From positions 248,001 to 312,000 of the forward strand of contig NZ_CP031155.1 of NCBI RefSeq assembly GCF_003344885.1: a DNA stretch of 64,000 nt. The letters run 5' to 3'. Numbering within the stretch: position 1 is the first letter of the stretch; each line of letters begins with the position of its first letter. Positions 25,709 through 34,662 of this stretch are shown here, piece by piece. This stretch comes from Altererythrobacter sp. ZODW24 (GTDB taxonomy: Bacteria; Pseudomonadota; Alphaproteobacteria; Sphingomonadales; Sphingomonadaceae). Under the pieces are notes generated by a model. That model did not search any database. It saw only the letters and a list, made by a program, of their open reading frames with translations, and had not been told where the DNA came from. Position numbers and translations under genes: made by a program.

Positions 25709-26520
25709 CTGAGTGATCCTTGCATCATCCACCAATCCGGATGGTCGGAAGCCAGCTTTTCTGAGGCCTCGCGCATGACGTCATGACTTCGGTAAATGGC
25801 GAAACACGTTGCGCCAGAACCTGACATGCGACGGATTAAGTAGTCAGTTTCGCTCAGCGCATTCAGAACAGTCATGATTTCAGAATTGCTGTAGATCGCT
25901 AACTCTTGAAGATCGTTCCCATTGCAATCAGCGATTTCCCAAACCGTTTCACCAATAAGAGGGCCTGAGTCCGTACCGTTCCATTTCGCAAAGATTGGTC
26001 CGGTTGGAACAGATATGCGCGGATTGACCAGCAAGACCGAAAAACCGGCCATGTCATTTTCAACCGGCGTGAGCTCAGTTCCCGTGCCACGCCCAATGCA
26101 GGCAACGCTCTCAACACATGCTGGTACATCCGCTCCCAGCTTAGCTGCGCGAGCTTGCCAGCCATCAGGCAAGCCATAAGCCTCACGAACAAGCCGGAAC
26201 ACAGCCCCCGCGTCCGCAGAGCCGCCGCCTAGTCCGGCCGCGACGGGAAGCCGTTTCTCCAGATCAATCGCCAGCCCGTCAGCCCGAGGCAACGCACCCA
26301 GCGCTTGCGAAACAATATTACCAAAAGGATCAGTTAGTTCCGGCGCAAACTCGCCGAAAGTCTTAAGTTCATCCTGCTCCGAAACACGCGCTGAGAGCCG
26401 GTCGCCATCGTTCACAAAGGCGAACAGCGTCTCCAGCTCATGATAGCCGTCACCGCGCCGGCCACGGACGTGCAGCGCGAGATTGATTTTGGCGAATGCG
26501 GTTTCGCGCAAAGCGATCAC
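25705..26520 (-). CDS. ispE: 4-diphosphocytidyl-2-C-methyl-D-erythritol kinase
   Basis: 271 residues, GHMP kinase family, step four of the MEP isoprenoid pathway. The N-terminus has the substrate-binding AFAKINLALHVRGRRGDGYHEL and the ATP loop PVAAGLGGGSADAGAVFR near residue 100; the C-terminal motif is RRMSGSGATCFAI. The start is a GTG at 26520 that overlaps the ETF-QO stop (GTGA), and the stop overlaps the next gene, so three genes are translationally chained. Full length for the family. Confidence 0.96.
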   Translation of the reverse strand: MIALRETAFAKINLALHVRGRRGDGYHELETLFAFVNDGDRLSARVSEQDELKTFGEFAPELTDPFGNIVSQALGALPRADGLAIDLEKRLPVAAGLGGGSADAGAVFRLVREAYGLPDGWQARAAKLGADVPACVESVACIGRGTGTELTPVENDMAGFSVLLVNPRISVPTGPIFAKWNGTDSGPLIGETVWEIADCNGNDLQELAIYSNSEIMTVLNALSETDYLIRRMSGSGATCFAIYRSHDVMREASEKLASDHPDWWMMQGSLR

Positions 26521-28163
26521 ATGTTCGGGTAGTTCGGGCCGCCACCGCCCTCGGGCGTGGTCCAGTTGATGTTCTGGTTCGGGTCCTTGATGTCGCAGGT
26601 CTTACAGTGGACGCAGTTTTGCGAGTTGATCACGAATTTCGGCTCCGCGCCTTCTTCCGTCACCCACTCATAGACACCGGCGGGGCAATAGCGGCTCGAT
26701 GGTCCAGCGAAGATCATCAGTTCGCTATCCTTCTGAAGTTCCAGATCGGCAACTTTCAGATGGTTGGGCTGGTCTTCTGCGTGGTTGGTGTAGGAGAAGG
26801 CCACCGAGGTGAGGCGGTCGAAGCTCAGCACTCCATCAGGCTTGGGATAATCAATCGGCTCATACAGATCGGCGCGCACTGTGGCTTCGTGGTCGCGGTG
26901 ATGCTTCATCGTGATCGGCAGGCCAATCTTGAGTGTGCGCATCCACATATCCGCGCCGCTCAGGATCGTGCCAAGCTCATTGCCGTATTTCGCAACGGCA
27001 GGCTCGGCATTCTTCACCATCTTAAGTTCGTCAGCAATCCAGCTTTCACGCAGGTTCGCTTCATATTCAGCAACTTCGGTGTGCTCTTTGCCATCAGCAA
27101 TCGTCGCTGCGAGGCTTTCAGCTGCGAGTATACCGCTCTTCATCGCTGTATGGCTGCCCTTGATGCGAGGCACGTTTACGAAGCCTGCCGCGCAACCAAT
27201 CAGCGCGCCGCCCGGGAACGCCAGCTTAGGCACGCTCTGCCAACCACCTTCATTGATAACCCGCGCGCCGTAAGCAACGCGTTTGCCGCCTTCGAGCATC
27301 TCGGCAATGGCCGGATGGTGCTTCCAGCGCTGGAATTCCTGGAAAGGCGAGACATAGGGGTTCTTGTAATCAAGCGCGGTCACGAAACCGAGTGCGACCT
27401 GGTTATTCGCCTGATGATAGATGAAACCGCCGCCCCAGCTGTCGCTTTCCGTCAGCGGCCAACCCTGCGTATGCGCGACCTTGCCGGCCTCATGTTTCGC
27501 AGGATCAATATCCCACAATTCCTTGATGCCAAGGCCGTAAACCTGCGGCTCGCAATCGGCCTCAAGGTCGTATTTCGCCTTCATCTGCTTTGTCAGGTTG
27601 CCGCGTGCACCCTCTGCAAACAAAGTATATTTCGCTTCGATTTCCATACCGGGCTGGAAGTCGCCCTTCTCGGAGCCATCAGCAGCAATGCCCATGTCCT
27701 GAGTGATCACGCCGCGAACCGCGCCTGCGTCATTGAACATCACTTCGGCGGCGGGGAAGCCCGGGAACACCATGACGCCCAGCTCTTCTGCCTTCTCGCC
27801 CAACCAGCGAGTGAGATTGCCAAGTGAGCCAGTGTAGCAGCCCTTGTTCGACATGAGCGGCGGCAGCATCAAATGCGGCAGATTGTATTTCTTGTTTTTC
27901 GACAACACCCAGTGGAGGTTTTCGGTCACCGGCGTTTCGGCCATAGGGCACCCGTCTTCACGCCATGTCGGGATCAGCTCGTTGAGCGCCTTGGGATCGA
28001 CGACCGCACCGGAAAGAATATGCGCCCCAATTTCAGAGCCTTTTTCGAGCACTACGACTTCAAGCTCTTCATTGATCTGCTTGAGGCGGATCGCGGCGGA
28101 TAGGCCGGCAACGCCGCCTCCCACGATCACTACGTCGCATGGCATCGATTCCCGTTCGGTCAT
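26517..28163 (-). CDS. Electron transfer flavoprotein-ubiquinone oxidoreductase
   Basis: 548 residues from the ATG at 28163 (GGGAAG eight bases upstream). FAD binding: CDVVIVGGGVAGLSAAIRL at the N-terminus. The middle contains the membrane-binding and ubiquinone region, and the C-terminus carries the 4Fe-4S ligands CVHCKTCDIKDPNQNINW with an earlier Cys (SRYCPAGVYEW). It passes electrons from ETF, reduced by acyl-CoA and other dehydrogenases, to ubiquinone at the inner membrane. It heads the minus-strand series running through ispE. The gene for the uracil-DNA-glycosylase-like protein starts divergently 92 bases away. Confidence 0.96.
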   Translation of the reverse strand: MTERESMPCDVVIVGGGVAGLSAAIRLKQINEELEVVVLEKGSEIGAHILSGAVVDPKALNELIPTWREDGCPMAETPVTENLHWVLSKNKKYNLPHLMLPPLMSNKGCYTGSLGNLTRWLGEKAEELGVMVFPGFPAAEVMFNDAGAVRGVITQDMGIAADGSEKGDFQPGMEIEAKYTLFAEGARGNLTKQMKAKYDLEADCEPQVYGLGIKELWDIDPAKHEAGKVAHTQGWPLTESDSWGGGFIYHQANNQVALGFVTALDYKNPYVSPFQEFQRWKHHPAIAEMLEGGKRVAYGARVINEGGWQSVPKLAFPGGALIGCAAGFVNVPRIKGSHTAMKSGILAAESLAATIADGKEHTEVAEYEANLRESWIADELKMVKNAEPAVAKYGNELGTILSGADMWMRTLKIGLPITMKHHRDHEATVRADLYEPIDYPKPDGVLSFDRLTSVAFSYTNHAEDQPNHLKVADLELQKDSELMIFAGPSSRYCPAGVYEWVTEEGAEPKFVINSQNCVHCKTCDIKDPNQNINWTTPEGGGGPNYPNM

Positions 28164-28255
28164 TCTGTGTCTTCCCTGGCTTGGATCAGGCTGTTCAAAC
28201 TGCTGCAAAAGCCTTGATTGCTGCGGCGTTGCAGGTCAAGACCCGCAGCGACACA

Positions 28256-29017
28256 ATGGACCAGACCGAGCCCCAAGATATTGCTGCCCAAATAGCAGGT
28301 GCCATCGACTGGTGGAGGGGCGCAGGCGTCGACAGTGACTATGCCGATGAGGCTACAAACTGGCTTCCCGAAGAAACCGAGCAAGATACCTCCGACCAGC
28401 AAGCCGTAGCGGCCACACCCCAAGCTAACCGCAAGCCCGCCACGCCCGAGCCAGTAGTAATGCTGGGCGGTGACAAAGCGAAATGGCCTACCGAGCTAGC
28501 CGGATTTTCCGAGTGGTGGCTTTCCGAACCCACTCTCGATGAAAATGGCACTTTTCCTCGCATCGCTCCGCGCGGGACTGCTGAGCCTGAGCTAATGATT
28601 CTGGTTGCAGAGCCTGAGCTCGACGACCGGGAGAAGCTCCTCAGCGGCCCGCAAGGCCGGATGCTGAGCAATATGCTTAGCGCTATGGGCATCAGCGAAG
28701 ATGCCGCTTACATCGCCGCCGCCCTGCCCCGCCATACGCCCTTGGCTGACTGGCAGCAGCTTGAAGCGTCTGGAATGGGCGCGATCTTACTGCATCAGAT
28801 CACTTTGGTACGTCCAAAGCGCCTCTGCGTCTTCGGCTCAAACGTCCTGCCGCTGCTGGGCCACGCCAAAGCGCAAAGCCCTGCCGCTTTACTCGAAATT
28901 AACCATGAGTCCGGCAGCGTGCCTGCCATGGCCAATCGCGATATTGCCATGTTGCTGCAATCTGCAGGGGCACGGGCGCGGTTCTGGCAACGCTGGACCC
29001 TATGGACGGAACAATAG
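28256..29017 (+). CDS. Uracil-DNA glycosylase-like protein with degenerate motifs
   Basis: 253 residues from the ATG at 28256. The N-terminal 100 residues are acidic, low in structure and contain AIDWWRGAGVDSDYADEATNWL. The C-terminal 150 resemble the uracil-DNA glycosylase fold (LMILVAEPELDDREKLLSGPQGRMLSNMLSAMGI, AAYIAAALPRHTPLADW, TLVRPKRLCVFGSNVLPLLGH). The GEAPG-type catalytic loop of family 4 enzymes is replaced by AEPEL, and the four cluster Cys are absent. DNA repair activity is therefore doubtful; a binding role is possible. One base separates it from the transglycosylase gene, so they probably share a transcript. Confidence 0.7.
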   Translation: MDQTEPQDIAAQIAGAIDWWRGAGVDSDYADEATNWLPEETEQDTSDQQAVAATPQANRKPATPEPVVMLGGDKAKWPTELAGFSEWWLSEPTLDENGTFPRIAPRGTAEPELMILVAEPELDDREKLLSGPQGRMLSNMLSAMGISEDAAYIAAALPRHTPLADWQQLEASGMGAILLHQITLVRPKRLCVFGSNVLPLLGHAKAQSPAALLEINHESGSVPAMANRDIAMLLQSAGARARFWQRWTLWTEQ

Positions 29018-29018
29018 A

Positions 29019-30752
29019 ATGAACCTTCGCCGGATTGCTATTTTGGGTGCTGCAGCACTCGGTTTGTCCCTCCCCGCCGCCCCTGCAATGGCCGATAGCG
29101 CGGAGTATTTCCGCGCCCGGATTGATAATGGTGCGGCACCCAAGCTGCTTTCACAGAGCGATCGCGAATATTATCGCGCCATTTTCCGCGCCATCGACCG
29201 CGAAGAATGGTCAGCGGTTGAGCAGCAACTGAACCGCCGTGATGGCGGGCCGCTGCATGATGTTGCGAGGGCCGAATATTATCTCCACGCCAACAGTCCG
29301 CGGGTTGAATTGCCCGCGCTTGAGGCATGGATGCGAAGCGGGCGCAGACTGCCGCAAGCCGAACAACTGAGCAATCTCGCTCTCAAGCGCGGCGCGACAT
29401 CGCTAACCAGACTGCCACCAAAACGCAGCTTTGTTCGCCAGCCTTATGCCACCAAGCGGATTAACCCCCGCAGCATCAGTGATGGCACCATGCCATCGGG
29501 CATCCGCTCGGCGATCCTCGACCGGATCAAGAACGATGATCCTGATGGCGCCCGCCAATTACTCGACGGAATTGATTCCAGCCTAAGCTCATCCGCCCGC
29601 GCAGAATGGCGCCGCCGCGTTGCATGGAGCTATTACATTGAAAATGACGACACTGCGGCCCTGGGCATGGCGCAAACGGTCCGCGAAGGCACAGGGCCTT
29701 GGGTTGCCGAAGGTGATTGGGTCGTCGGTCTGTCGGCATGGCGTCTGGGCGACTGCGACTTGGCGGCTGACGGTTTCCAGCGCGCCGCGCTGAATTCTAC
29801 CAACCCGGAACTCACAGCCGCTGCCCGCTATTGGGCAAGCCGGTCGCATGTTCGCTGCCGTTTTCCTGAAAAAGCCGCCGAGCAATTGCGCGGCGCGGCC
29901 CAGTTTGATGAAACGCTCTATGGTATGCTGGCCCGCGAACAGCTTGGCCAAGAACTGGCTTCGACACATTCCGATGCAGACTTCAGCGATGCCGACTGGA
30001 AGCGCCTCGATGACGAAGAAAACGTCCGCGTAGCCATCCAGCTTGCTGAGATTGGCCGTGGCGGCCTTGCTGATGAAGTGCTCCGCCATCAGGCGCGGAT
30101 CGGCAATCCGGACGACTATGACGCCCTTTCGCGTCTAGCACGTGATCTTGGCCTTCCTTCCACGCAACTATGGATGGCGCACAATGCTCCGCGCGGTGCA
30201 AGGTCACAGCCAGTCATGCGCTATCCTGCGCCGAAATGGACACCAGTAAACGGGTGGCAAGTCGATCCCGCTCTCGCCTATGCCCACGCCTTGCAAGAAT
30301 CGAATTTCCGCGCGGCAGTGGTCAGCCCCGCTGGTGCCAAGGGCCTGATGCAGATCATGCCCATCGCCGCGCGCCAACATGCGGCGTCGCTCAATATGAA
30401 TGCGCGTTATGCCAATTTGGCCGATCCTGAAGTAAATTTGGCTTTCGGGCAAAGCGCATTGCGGGAACTGAAGGACAGCCGCGCGACGCAAGGCAAACTG
30501 CCAAAGATTATGGCCGCCTATAACGCTGGCCTCACGCCAATCACACGTTGGGAAAGCGAGGTCCGCGATCAGGATGATGCGCTGCTCTACATGGAATCGA
30601 TCCCCTATTGGGAAACGCGCGGCTATGTCGGCATCGTGATGCGCAATTATTGGATGTATGAGCGCCAAGCCGGCGGCGACAGCCCCACGCGCCGTTCCTT
30701 GGCGCAAGGCGAATGGCCACTATTCCCAGAGGTTACATACGGTGGCGGTTGA
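29019..30752 (+). CDS. Soluble lytic murein transglycosylase (Slt70-like)
   Basis: 577 residues from the ATG at 29019, one base after the previous stop. A signal peptide (about residues 1-24, LGLSLPAAPAMA) directs it to the periplasm. A long alpha-helical superhelix follows (residues about 40-390, TPR-like), then the SLT domain with catalytic Glu427 in ALAYAHALQESNFRA, GAKGLMQIMPIAARQHA and IMAAYNAG. It cleaves peptidoglycan glycan strands to 1,6-anhydro-muropeptides. moaB overlaps its 3' end by 11 nt. Confidence 0.94.
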   Translation: MNLRRIAILGAAALGLSLPAAPAMADSAEYFRARIDNGAAPKLLSQSDREYYRAIFRAIDREEWSAVEQQLNRRDGGPLHDVARAEYYLHANSPRVELPALEAWMRSGRRLPQAEQLSNLALKRGATSLTRLPPKRSFVRQPYATKRINPRSISDGTMPSGIRSAILDRIKNDDPDGARQLLDGIDSSLSSSARAEWRRRVAWSYYIENDDTAALGMAQTVREGTGPWVAEGDWVVGLSAWRLGDCDLAADGFQRAALNSTNPELTAAARYWASRSHVRCRFPEKAAEQLRGAAQFDETLYGMLAREQLGQELASTHSDADFSDADWKRLDDEENVRVAIQLAEIGRGGLADEVLRHQARIGNPDDYDALSRLARDLGLPSTQLWMAHNAPRGARSQPVMRYPAPKWTPVNGWQVDPALAYAHALQESNFRAAVVSPAGAKGLMQIMPIAARQHAASLNMNARYANLADPEVNLAFGQSALRELKDSRATQGKLPKIMAAYNAGLTPITRWESEVRDQDDALLYMESIPYWETRGYVGIVMRNYWMYERQAGGDSPTRRSLAQGEWPLFPEVTYGGG

Positions 30753-31269
30753 TCCCTCGGCTACGTTCACCCCGATCAATATCGCGCTCCTGACCGCTTC
30801 GGACACGCGCACCGCCGCTGATGATACGTCAGGCGATATCCTCGCCGCGCGGATCGAGGGCGCCGGCCATGCGCTGGTGACCCGCAAGATCGTGCGCGAG
30901 GACGTGGCATCGCTGGTCCGGCAACTGCATGAATGGATCGATGATCCGCAGATTGATGCCGTGGTCTGCACCGGTGGCACTGGCCTTACCGGACGCGATC
31001 TGACGCCCGAGGCGCTGGATCAGGTCAAAACCAAGGACATTCCCGGTTTTGGAGAACTGTTCCGCTGGATCAGCTATGACAAGATCGGCACCAGCACCAT
31101 CCAATCCCGCGCCTGCGCTGTGCTGGCAGGCGAAACGTACATCTTCGCCCTGCCCGGCTCCAATGGCGCTGTGAAGGATAGCTGGGACGGCATTCTGGCC
31201 GAGCAATTGGATAGCCGGCATCGGCCCTGCAACTTCGTAGAATTGATGCCGAGACTGCGCGAGAGCTAG
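30742..31269 (+). CDS. moaB: Molybdenum cofactor biosynthesis protein MoaB/MogA family
   Basis: 175 residues from a GTG at 30742 inside the end of the transglycosylase gene; an AGAGG lies upstream, and a longer open frame back to 30658 lies within that gene and lacks homology. MoCF-binding domain: NIALLTASDTRTAADDTSGD, VVCTGGTGLTGRDLTPEAL and ALPGSNGAVKDSWDGIL. By family it binds or adenylylates molybdopterin. No other moa genes are in the window. Full-length for the MoaB type. Confidence 0.93.
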   Translation: MAVDPSATFTPINIALLTASDTRTAADDTSGDILAARIEGAGHALVTRKIVREDVASLVRQLHEWIDDPQIDAVVCTGGTGLTGRDLTPEALDQVKTKDIPGFGELFRWISYDKIGTSTIQSRACAVLAGETYIFALPGSNGAVKDSWDGILAEQLDSRHRPCNFVELMPRLRES

Positions 31270-31270
31270 G

Positions 31271-31810
31271 ATGCCGGACCGCAAGCTAAAGACCAGCAAC
31301 CGATTGGTCCTGAAGGCAATCCGCAGCATTCTCGTACCGCAAATTCTTGAGCGCGGTTTCTTCGGTAAATATCCCAAATTTCGGCGCGATACGGATGACG
31401 AGGTTCACTTCATCCAGATTTCAGTCACCAAATATGGGGGCAGCTTTGGATATTCCGGCGGATGGATTGCCAAGACGGCCGCAGACGACTGCACGAACAA
31501 AGACATCGCGGACGCTGATTTCGACGACCGCGCCAGCGTCAATCACATGATGGACCTCTGCGGCGTCGACGGATCACAGTTCCGTGCCAGCGTCGGTATT
31601 TTCGAATATAGATATATGATGGAAGACGAAGCAGCCTGCCGTGCTCTGGTCGAGCAAGCGGCGAGCGGTCTTCCCGCGCTGGATCACTGGCTGAAAACCC
31701 GCGAAGCCGACGAATGTTTGCAAATTGGCGGTACAAAGATCGGTAGTGCACAGAATGCTGATCTGCTTTGGAGCATCGCCCAAAACAAGGCTCAGATGGG
31801 TCTCTACTAG
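31271..31810 (+). CDS. DUF4304-like protein of unknown function
   Basis: 179 residues, one base after moaB. The pattern of an N-terminal helix with ILVPQILERGFFGKYPKFRRD, then VHFIQISVTKYGGSFGYSGGW and a late DHWLKTREADECL matches the DUF4304 layout as I remember it (helix, basic FxR, two beta strands, C-terminal helix). No catalytic motif is visible and no signal peptide. The last 4 nt overlap the convergent YcxB-like gene. These proteins are scattered in bacteria and their role is unknown. Confidence 0.65.
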   Translation: MPDRKLKTSNRLVLKAIRSILVPQILERGFFGKYPKFRRDTDDEVHFIQISVTKYGGSFGYSGGWIAKTAADDCTNKDIADADFDDRASVNHMMDLCGVDGSQFRASVGIFEYRYMMEDEAACRALVEQAASGLPALDHWLKTREADECLQIGGTKIGSAQNADLLWSIAQNKAQMGLY

Positions 31811-32316
31811 CGCTTCTTCAAATCAGCTGCAGTGACTTGCGCAATAATATCAACACGCTGCCTTTCAGAAAGCTCGACCTTGGGCACAATGTGGAACAGC
31901 AGCTCGCTGTGGTACAGCAGCAGCAAATCATCATTTTCCGACCAACGGTGGAAGTCTGTCCATGCGAAGTCGATACTACCGCGTTCGCCATTGAGCTTGA
32001 AGCGCTCATCATCCCACTTCAGCGTAATCTCGTCACGAAACGATGCGGCCTGCCGATGATGCTGGCGCACTTTCCATGGCAGGTAAACATATTGAAGCAA
32101 CACCACCCCGACAATTAGGCCCATCAGCAATGGAAGCAAAATGTCGTAAACCAGCCCGTTGCTGCGCCCCGGTAAGAGGTACGCGATCACGATGACAATC
32201 GTAGCAAAGGCCAAGACGGCCGGGATCGGGATTGGCAGCTTGCGAGCAGAGGCCAGCATGGCCGCGCCAACCGCCTGTTTCTCGGTAATCCTGAATTTGG
32301 TTGTGCGTTCGGTCAT
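31807..32316 (-). CDS. YcxB-like membrane protein
   Basis: 169 residues. Two membrane segments lie close together (about residues 28-48, IPIPAVLAFATIVIVIAYLL, and 57-78, ILLPLLMGLIVGVVLLQYV). A cytoplasmic domain follows with EITLKWDDERFKLNGERGSI, FAWTDFHRWSENDDLLLLY and LLFHIVPKVELSERQ, the YcxB C-terminal domain pattern. Function unknown. Its end overlaps the convergent DUF4304-like gene by 4 nt, and it is 75 bases downstream of the 55-residue membrane protein gene. Confidence 0.72.
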   Translation of the reverse strand: MTERTTKFRITEKQAVGAAMLASARKLPIPIPAVLAFATIVIVIAYLLPGRSNGLVYDILLPLLMGLIVGVVLLQYVYLPWKVRQHHRQAASFRDEITLKWDDERFKLNGERGSIDFAWTDFHRWSENDDLLLLYHSELLFHIVPKVELSERQRVDIIAQVTAADLKKR

Positions 32317-32391
32317 AGATTCAAGCTCTGCAGCAGAAGTGCAAAGTCCACGTTAATACCTGGGACTTGGCACCATATTTCCCTCGCCCCG

Positions 32392-32559
32392 TTATTCGGG
32401 CCCCAAGAACACCGCTCCATCGCAATAGCTGCCATTGGTTTCCCATCTTCCGCCAGCGTCCAAACAGGCATCGATCAAGTTCTGCTTCTGCAACCACCAG
32501 CCTCCAACAAGACCTAAGGCTCCACCGACTAGGAATGTGATTACGTAGCTGCGTTTCAC
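32392..32559 (-). CDS. 55-residue single-span membrane protein
   Basis: Short gene found by reading the minus strand. A GTG at 32559 overlaps the DUF1330 stop as GTGA, indicating translational coupling. The product starts MKRSYVITFLVGGALGLVG, one membrane segment at about residues 5-22, followed by a compact tail with two Cys in DACLDAGGRWETNGSYCDGAV. The CLDxGGRW...C pattern recurs, as I recall, in small sphingomonad membrane proteins. Outside face and a disulfide between the two Cys are plausible. No function is known. Confidence 0.75.
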   Translation of the reverse strand: MKRSYVITFLVGGALGLVGGWWLQKQNLIDACLDAGGRWETNGSYCDGAVFLGPE

Positions 32560-32987
32560 CCAAAACCCCCGCCAACCTCACCGGGCGCAAAGCGCATCAG
32601 GCGGCTGTCGATCAGCGCCGCGCCGCGATTGACCACGGCTTCTTGATATTCCTTGTCTGTCACCATTTCGAGGAAGCAGCCGGCGTGGGGATAGACTGCC
32701 ACGAAGGCATCGTCCCAATGCTTGTCGTCCGGTCCGGTCACCATCGCTTCCATCTGGCCGCGCCAGACGATTGTGCCGCCCACGCGCTGGAAGATCGGGC
32801 CGCTGGTCTTGCCATATTCTTCATAGGCCCGTCGGCCGCTCCAACCCTTGTCGCCATTGTCATGGCCATCAGGGTACTGCGCAAAGTCGTGATAGCGCAG
32901 CAGGTTGAGCATATGGATCGGCGTGTCGCGCGGGAGCGACTTGAAGAAGTCAAAGCTCTCCCGCGTTGGGTTGAGGTAGTGCGTCAC
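32556..32987 (-). CDS. DUF1330 family protein
   Basis: 143 residues from a GTG at 32987, directly abutting the acyl-CoA synthetase stop. The ferredoxin-like dimeric alpha/beta-barrel pattern fits DUF1330: PIHMLNLLRYHDFAQYP, YEEYGKTSGPIFQRVGGTIVWRG and DDAFVAVYPHAGCFLEMVTDKEY. Such proteins are often linked to small-molecule or lipid catabolism but have no settled activity. The tight junction to the synthetase upstream and the GTGA overlap with the 55-residue gene downstream indicate one operon. Confidence 0.82.
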   Translation of the reverse strand: MTHYLNPTRESFDFFKSLPRDTPIHMLNLLRYHDFAQYPDGHDNGDKGWSGRRAYEEYGKTSGPIFQRVGGTIVWRGQMEAMVTGPDDKHWDDAFVAVYPHAGCFLEMVTDKEYQEAVVNRGAALIDSRLMRFAPGEVGGGFG

Positions 32988-34592
32988 CTATGCCTCCAGC
33001 TTATAGTCAGCAAACCGCGCGCGCAGGTCTTTTTTGCTGATCTTGCCAGTGGCCGTGTGCGGAATATCGTCCACGAACTCGACCGCATCGGGCATCCACC
33101 ATTTGGCGATCCGGCCAGTCAGGAATTTCTTCACTTCATCGGAGGACAATTCCTGCCCTTCTTTCTTCACCACGAACAGCACGGGGCGTTCGTCCCATTT
33201 GGGATGCGGCATTCCTATGGCTGCAGCCTCTGCAACGGCAGGATGCGCGACGGCCTCGTTTTCAAGTTCGACCGAACTGATCCACTCACCGCCCGATTTG
33301 ATCACGTCCTTGGTTCGGTCGGTCAGTTGCAAGGTGCCGTCGGGATGGATGATACCGACATCGCCAGTATCGAACCACTGCTCAGCATTCACAGCATCTT
33401 CTTCGGCCTTGAAATAGCGCTTTATGATCCAAGGCCCGCGAATTTGCAGCGCGCCAGAGACTTTGCCGTCACGCGGCAGTTCGGTGGTCATGTCGTCGAG
33501 ATCAACAATCCGCAGTTCAACGCCGAACACAGGCCGCCCCTGCATCACGACGACGTCGACCTGTTGTTCAAACGTCAGGTCGTCCCAATCATGCGTGGGC
33601 GCACCGCAAGTGCCAATCGGGCTCGTCTCGGTCATGCCCCATGCGTGGGCAACGCGGGTGCCGTTTTTCATCAGGCGTTCGATCATAAAGCGCGGTGCAG
33701 CCGAACCGCCAATGATCGCTTGCTTCAGTTTCGGCAGTTCCTCGCCCGTGGCATCGCAATGCTGGAAAATGCCCAGCCAAACCGTCGGCACGCCCGCCGA
33801 ATGCGAAACCTTCTCGCGCTTCATCAGGTTCAGCAGAACCTGCGGATCATTCACGGCGGAATAGACGAACTTCACACCCGCCATCGCGCCGGACCAAGGT
33901 AGGCCCCAGCTGGCTGCGTGGAACATCGGCACAACCGGCAGCATCACGCTCTGGACCGAGAAATCGAAAGCTTGCGGCTGGAGGCCCGACATCGCGTGCA
34001 AATATGTCGAGCGGTGTTCGTACAGCACGCCCTTAGGGTTACCGGTCGTGCCGCTGGTGTAGCAAAGCATGCAAGGATCGCGTTCATCACCGTCGGCCCA
34101 GTCGGTGTTGCCATCTTCAGCGCCGATCCAATCTTCAAAGCTGATCGCATCACTGCCAGCGGGCGGATCGTAGCAAATGTAATGCTCGATCGTGGTCCAC
34201 TGGTCTTTCATCTTGTCGATCACTGGCTGGAATGCTGCATCATACAGCATCACCTTATCTTCGGCGTGATTGGCGATATATTCGAGCTGGTCTTCGAACA
34301 GGCGCGGGTTGATTGTGTGCAGCACGCCGCCAGCACCGACTGCACCGTACCAGCTGACGAGATGTCGCGAGTGGTTCATAGCGAGGGTCGCAATACGGTC
34401 ACCTGCGCTGATGCCAAGTTTGCGCAAGGCCTGCGTCATCTTCAATGCATCATGACGCACGCCAGCCCAACTGGTCGCCGTTTCGGTCCCGTCAGCCCAA
34501 TATGTCAGGATTTCGCGCGGCCCGTGCTCGCGCGCGGCGTGATCGATTATGTTTGTAACTCGCAGCTTATAGTCCTGCATCGCACCTAACAT
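32988..34592 (-). CDS. Long-chain fatty-acid-CoA ligase (AMP-forming)
   Basis: 534 residues from the ATG at 34592, which has AGGAG seven bases upstream; a 41-codon upstream extension is not conserved. ANL motifs: LCYTSGTTGNPKGVLYEH near residue 180, AWGMTETSPIGTCG near residue 330, WFDTGDVGIIHPDG, and the C-terminal ATGKISKKDLRARF with the catalytic Lys. The sequence resembles medium/long-chain acyl-CoA synthetases of the AlkK type. It activates fatty acids with CoA and ATP for degradation or incorporation. It heads a three-gene operon with DUF1330 and the small membrane protein. Confidence 0.92.
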   Translation of the reverse strand: MLGAMQDYKLRVTNIIDHAAREHGPREILTYWADGTETATSWAGVRHDALKMTQALRKLGISAGDRIATLAMNHSRHLVSWYGAVGAGGVLHTINPRLFEDQLEYIANHAEDKVMLYDAAFQPVIDKMKDQWTTIEHYICYDPPAGSDAISFEDWIGAEDGNTDWADGDERDPCMLCYTSGTTGNPKGVLYEHRSTYLHAMSGLQPQAFDFSVQSVMLPVVPMFHAASWGLPWSGAMAGVKFVYSAVNDPQVLLNLMKREKVSHSAGVPTVWLGIFQHCDATGEELPKLKQAIIGGSAAPRFMIERLMKNGTRVAHAWGMTETSPIGTCGAPTHDWDDLTFEQQVDVVVMQGRPVFGVELRIVDLDDMTTELPRDGKVSGALQIRGPWIIKRYFKAEEDAVNAEQWFDTGDVGIIHPDGTLQLTDRTKDVIKSGGEWISSVELENEAVAHPAVAEAAAIGMPHPKWDERPVLFVVKKEGQELSSDEVKKFLTGRIAKWWMPDAVEFVDDIPHTATGKISKKDLRARFADYKLEA

Positions 34593-34598
34593 CTGACT

Positions 34599-34603
34599 CT
34601 CCT
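34599..34603 (-). promoter_or_regulatory. Ribosome binding site deciding the acyl-CoA ligase start
   Basis: AGGAG on the minus strand, seven bases from the ATG at 34592. It excludes the much longer open frame that starts at 34715. Confidence 0.65.
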
Positions 34604-34662
34604 GACAGTTTCTTTTGACAACTGGTTGCACTGGACTGCCCCGCAGGTCAAACCTCCAATCC

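Noticed and set aside
26496-27827. Open frame of 443 codons on the plus strand
   Set aside because: Lies exactly antisense to the well-supported ETF-QO gene; its translation has no recognisable domain. Long mirror frames are expected in GC-rich coding sequence.
32643-33902. Open frame of 419 codons on the plus strand
   Set aside because: Antisense to the acyl-CoA ligase and DUF1330 genes, both with clear motifs; no domain in the antisense product.
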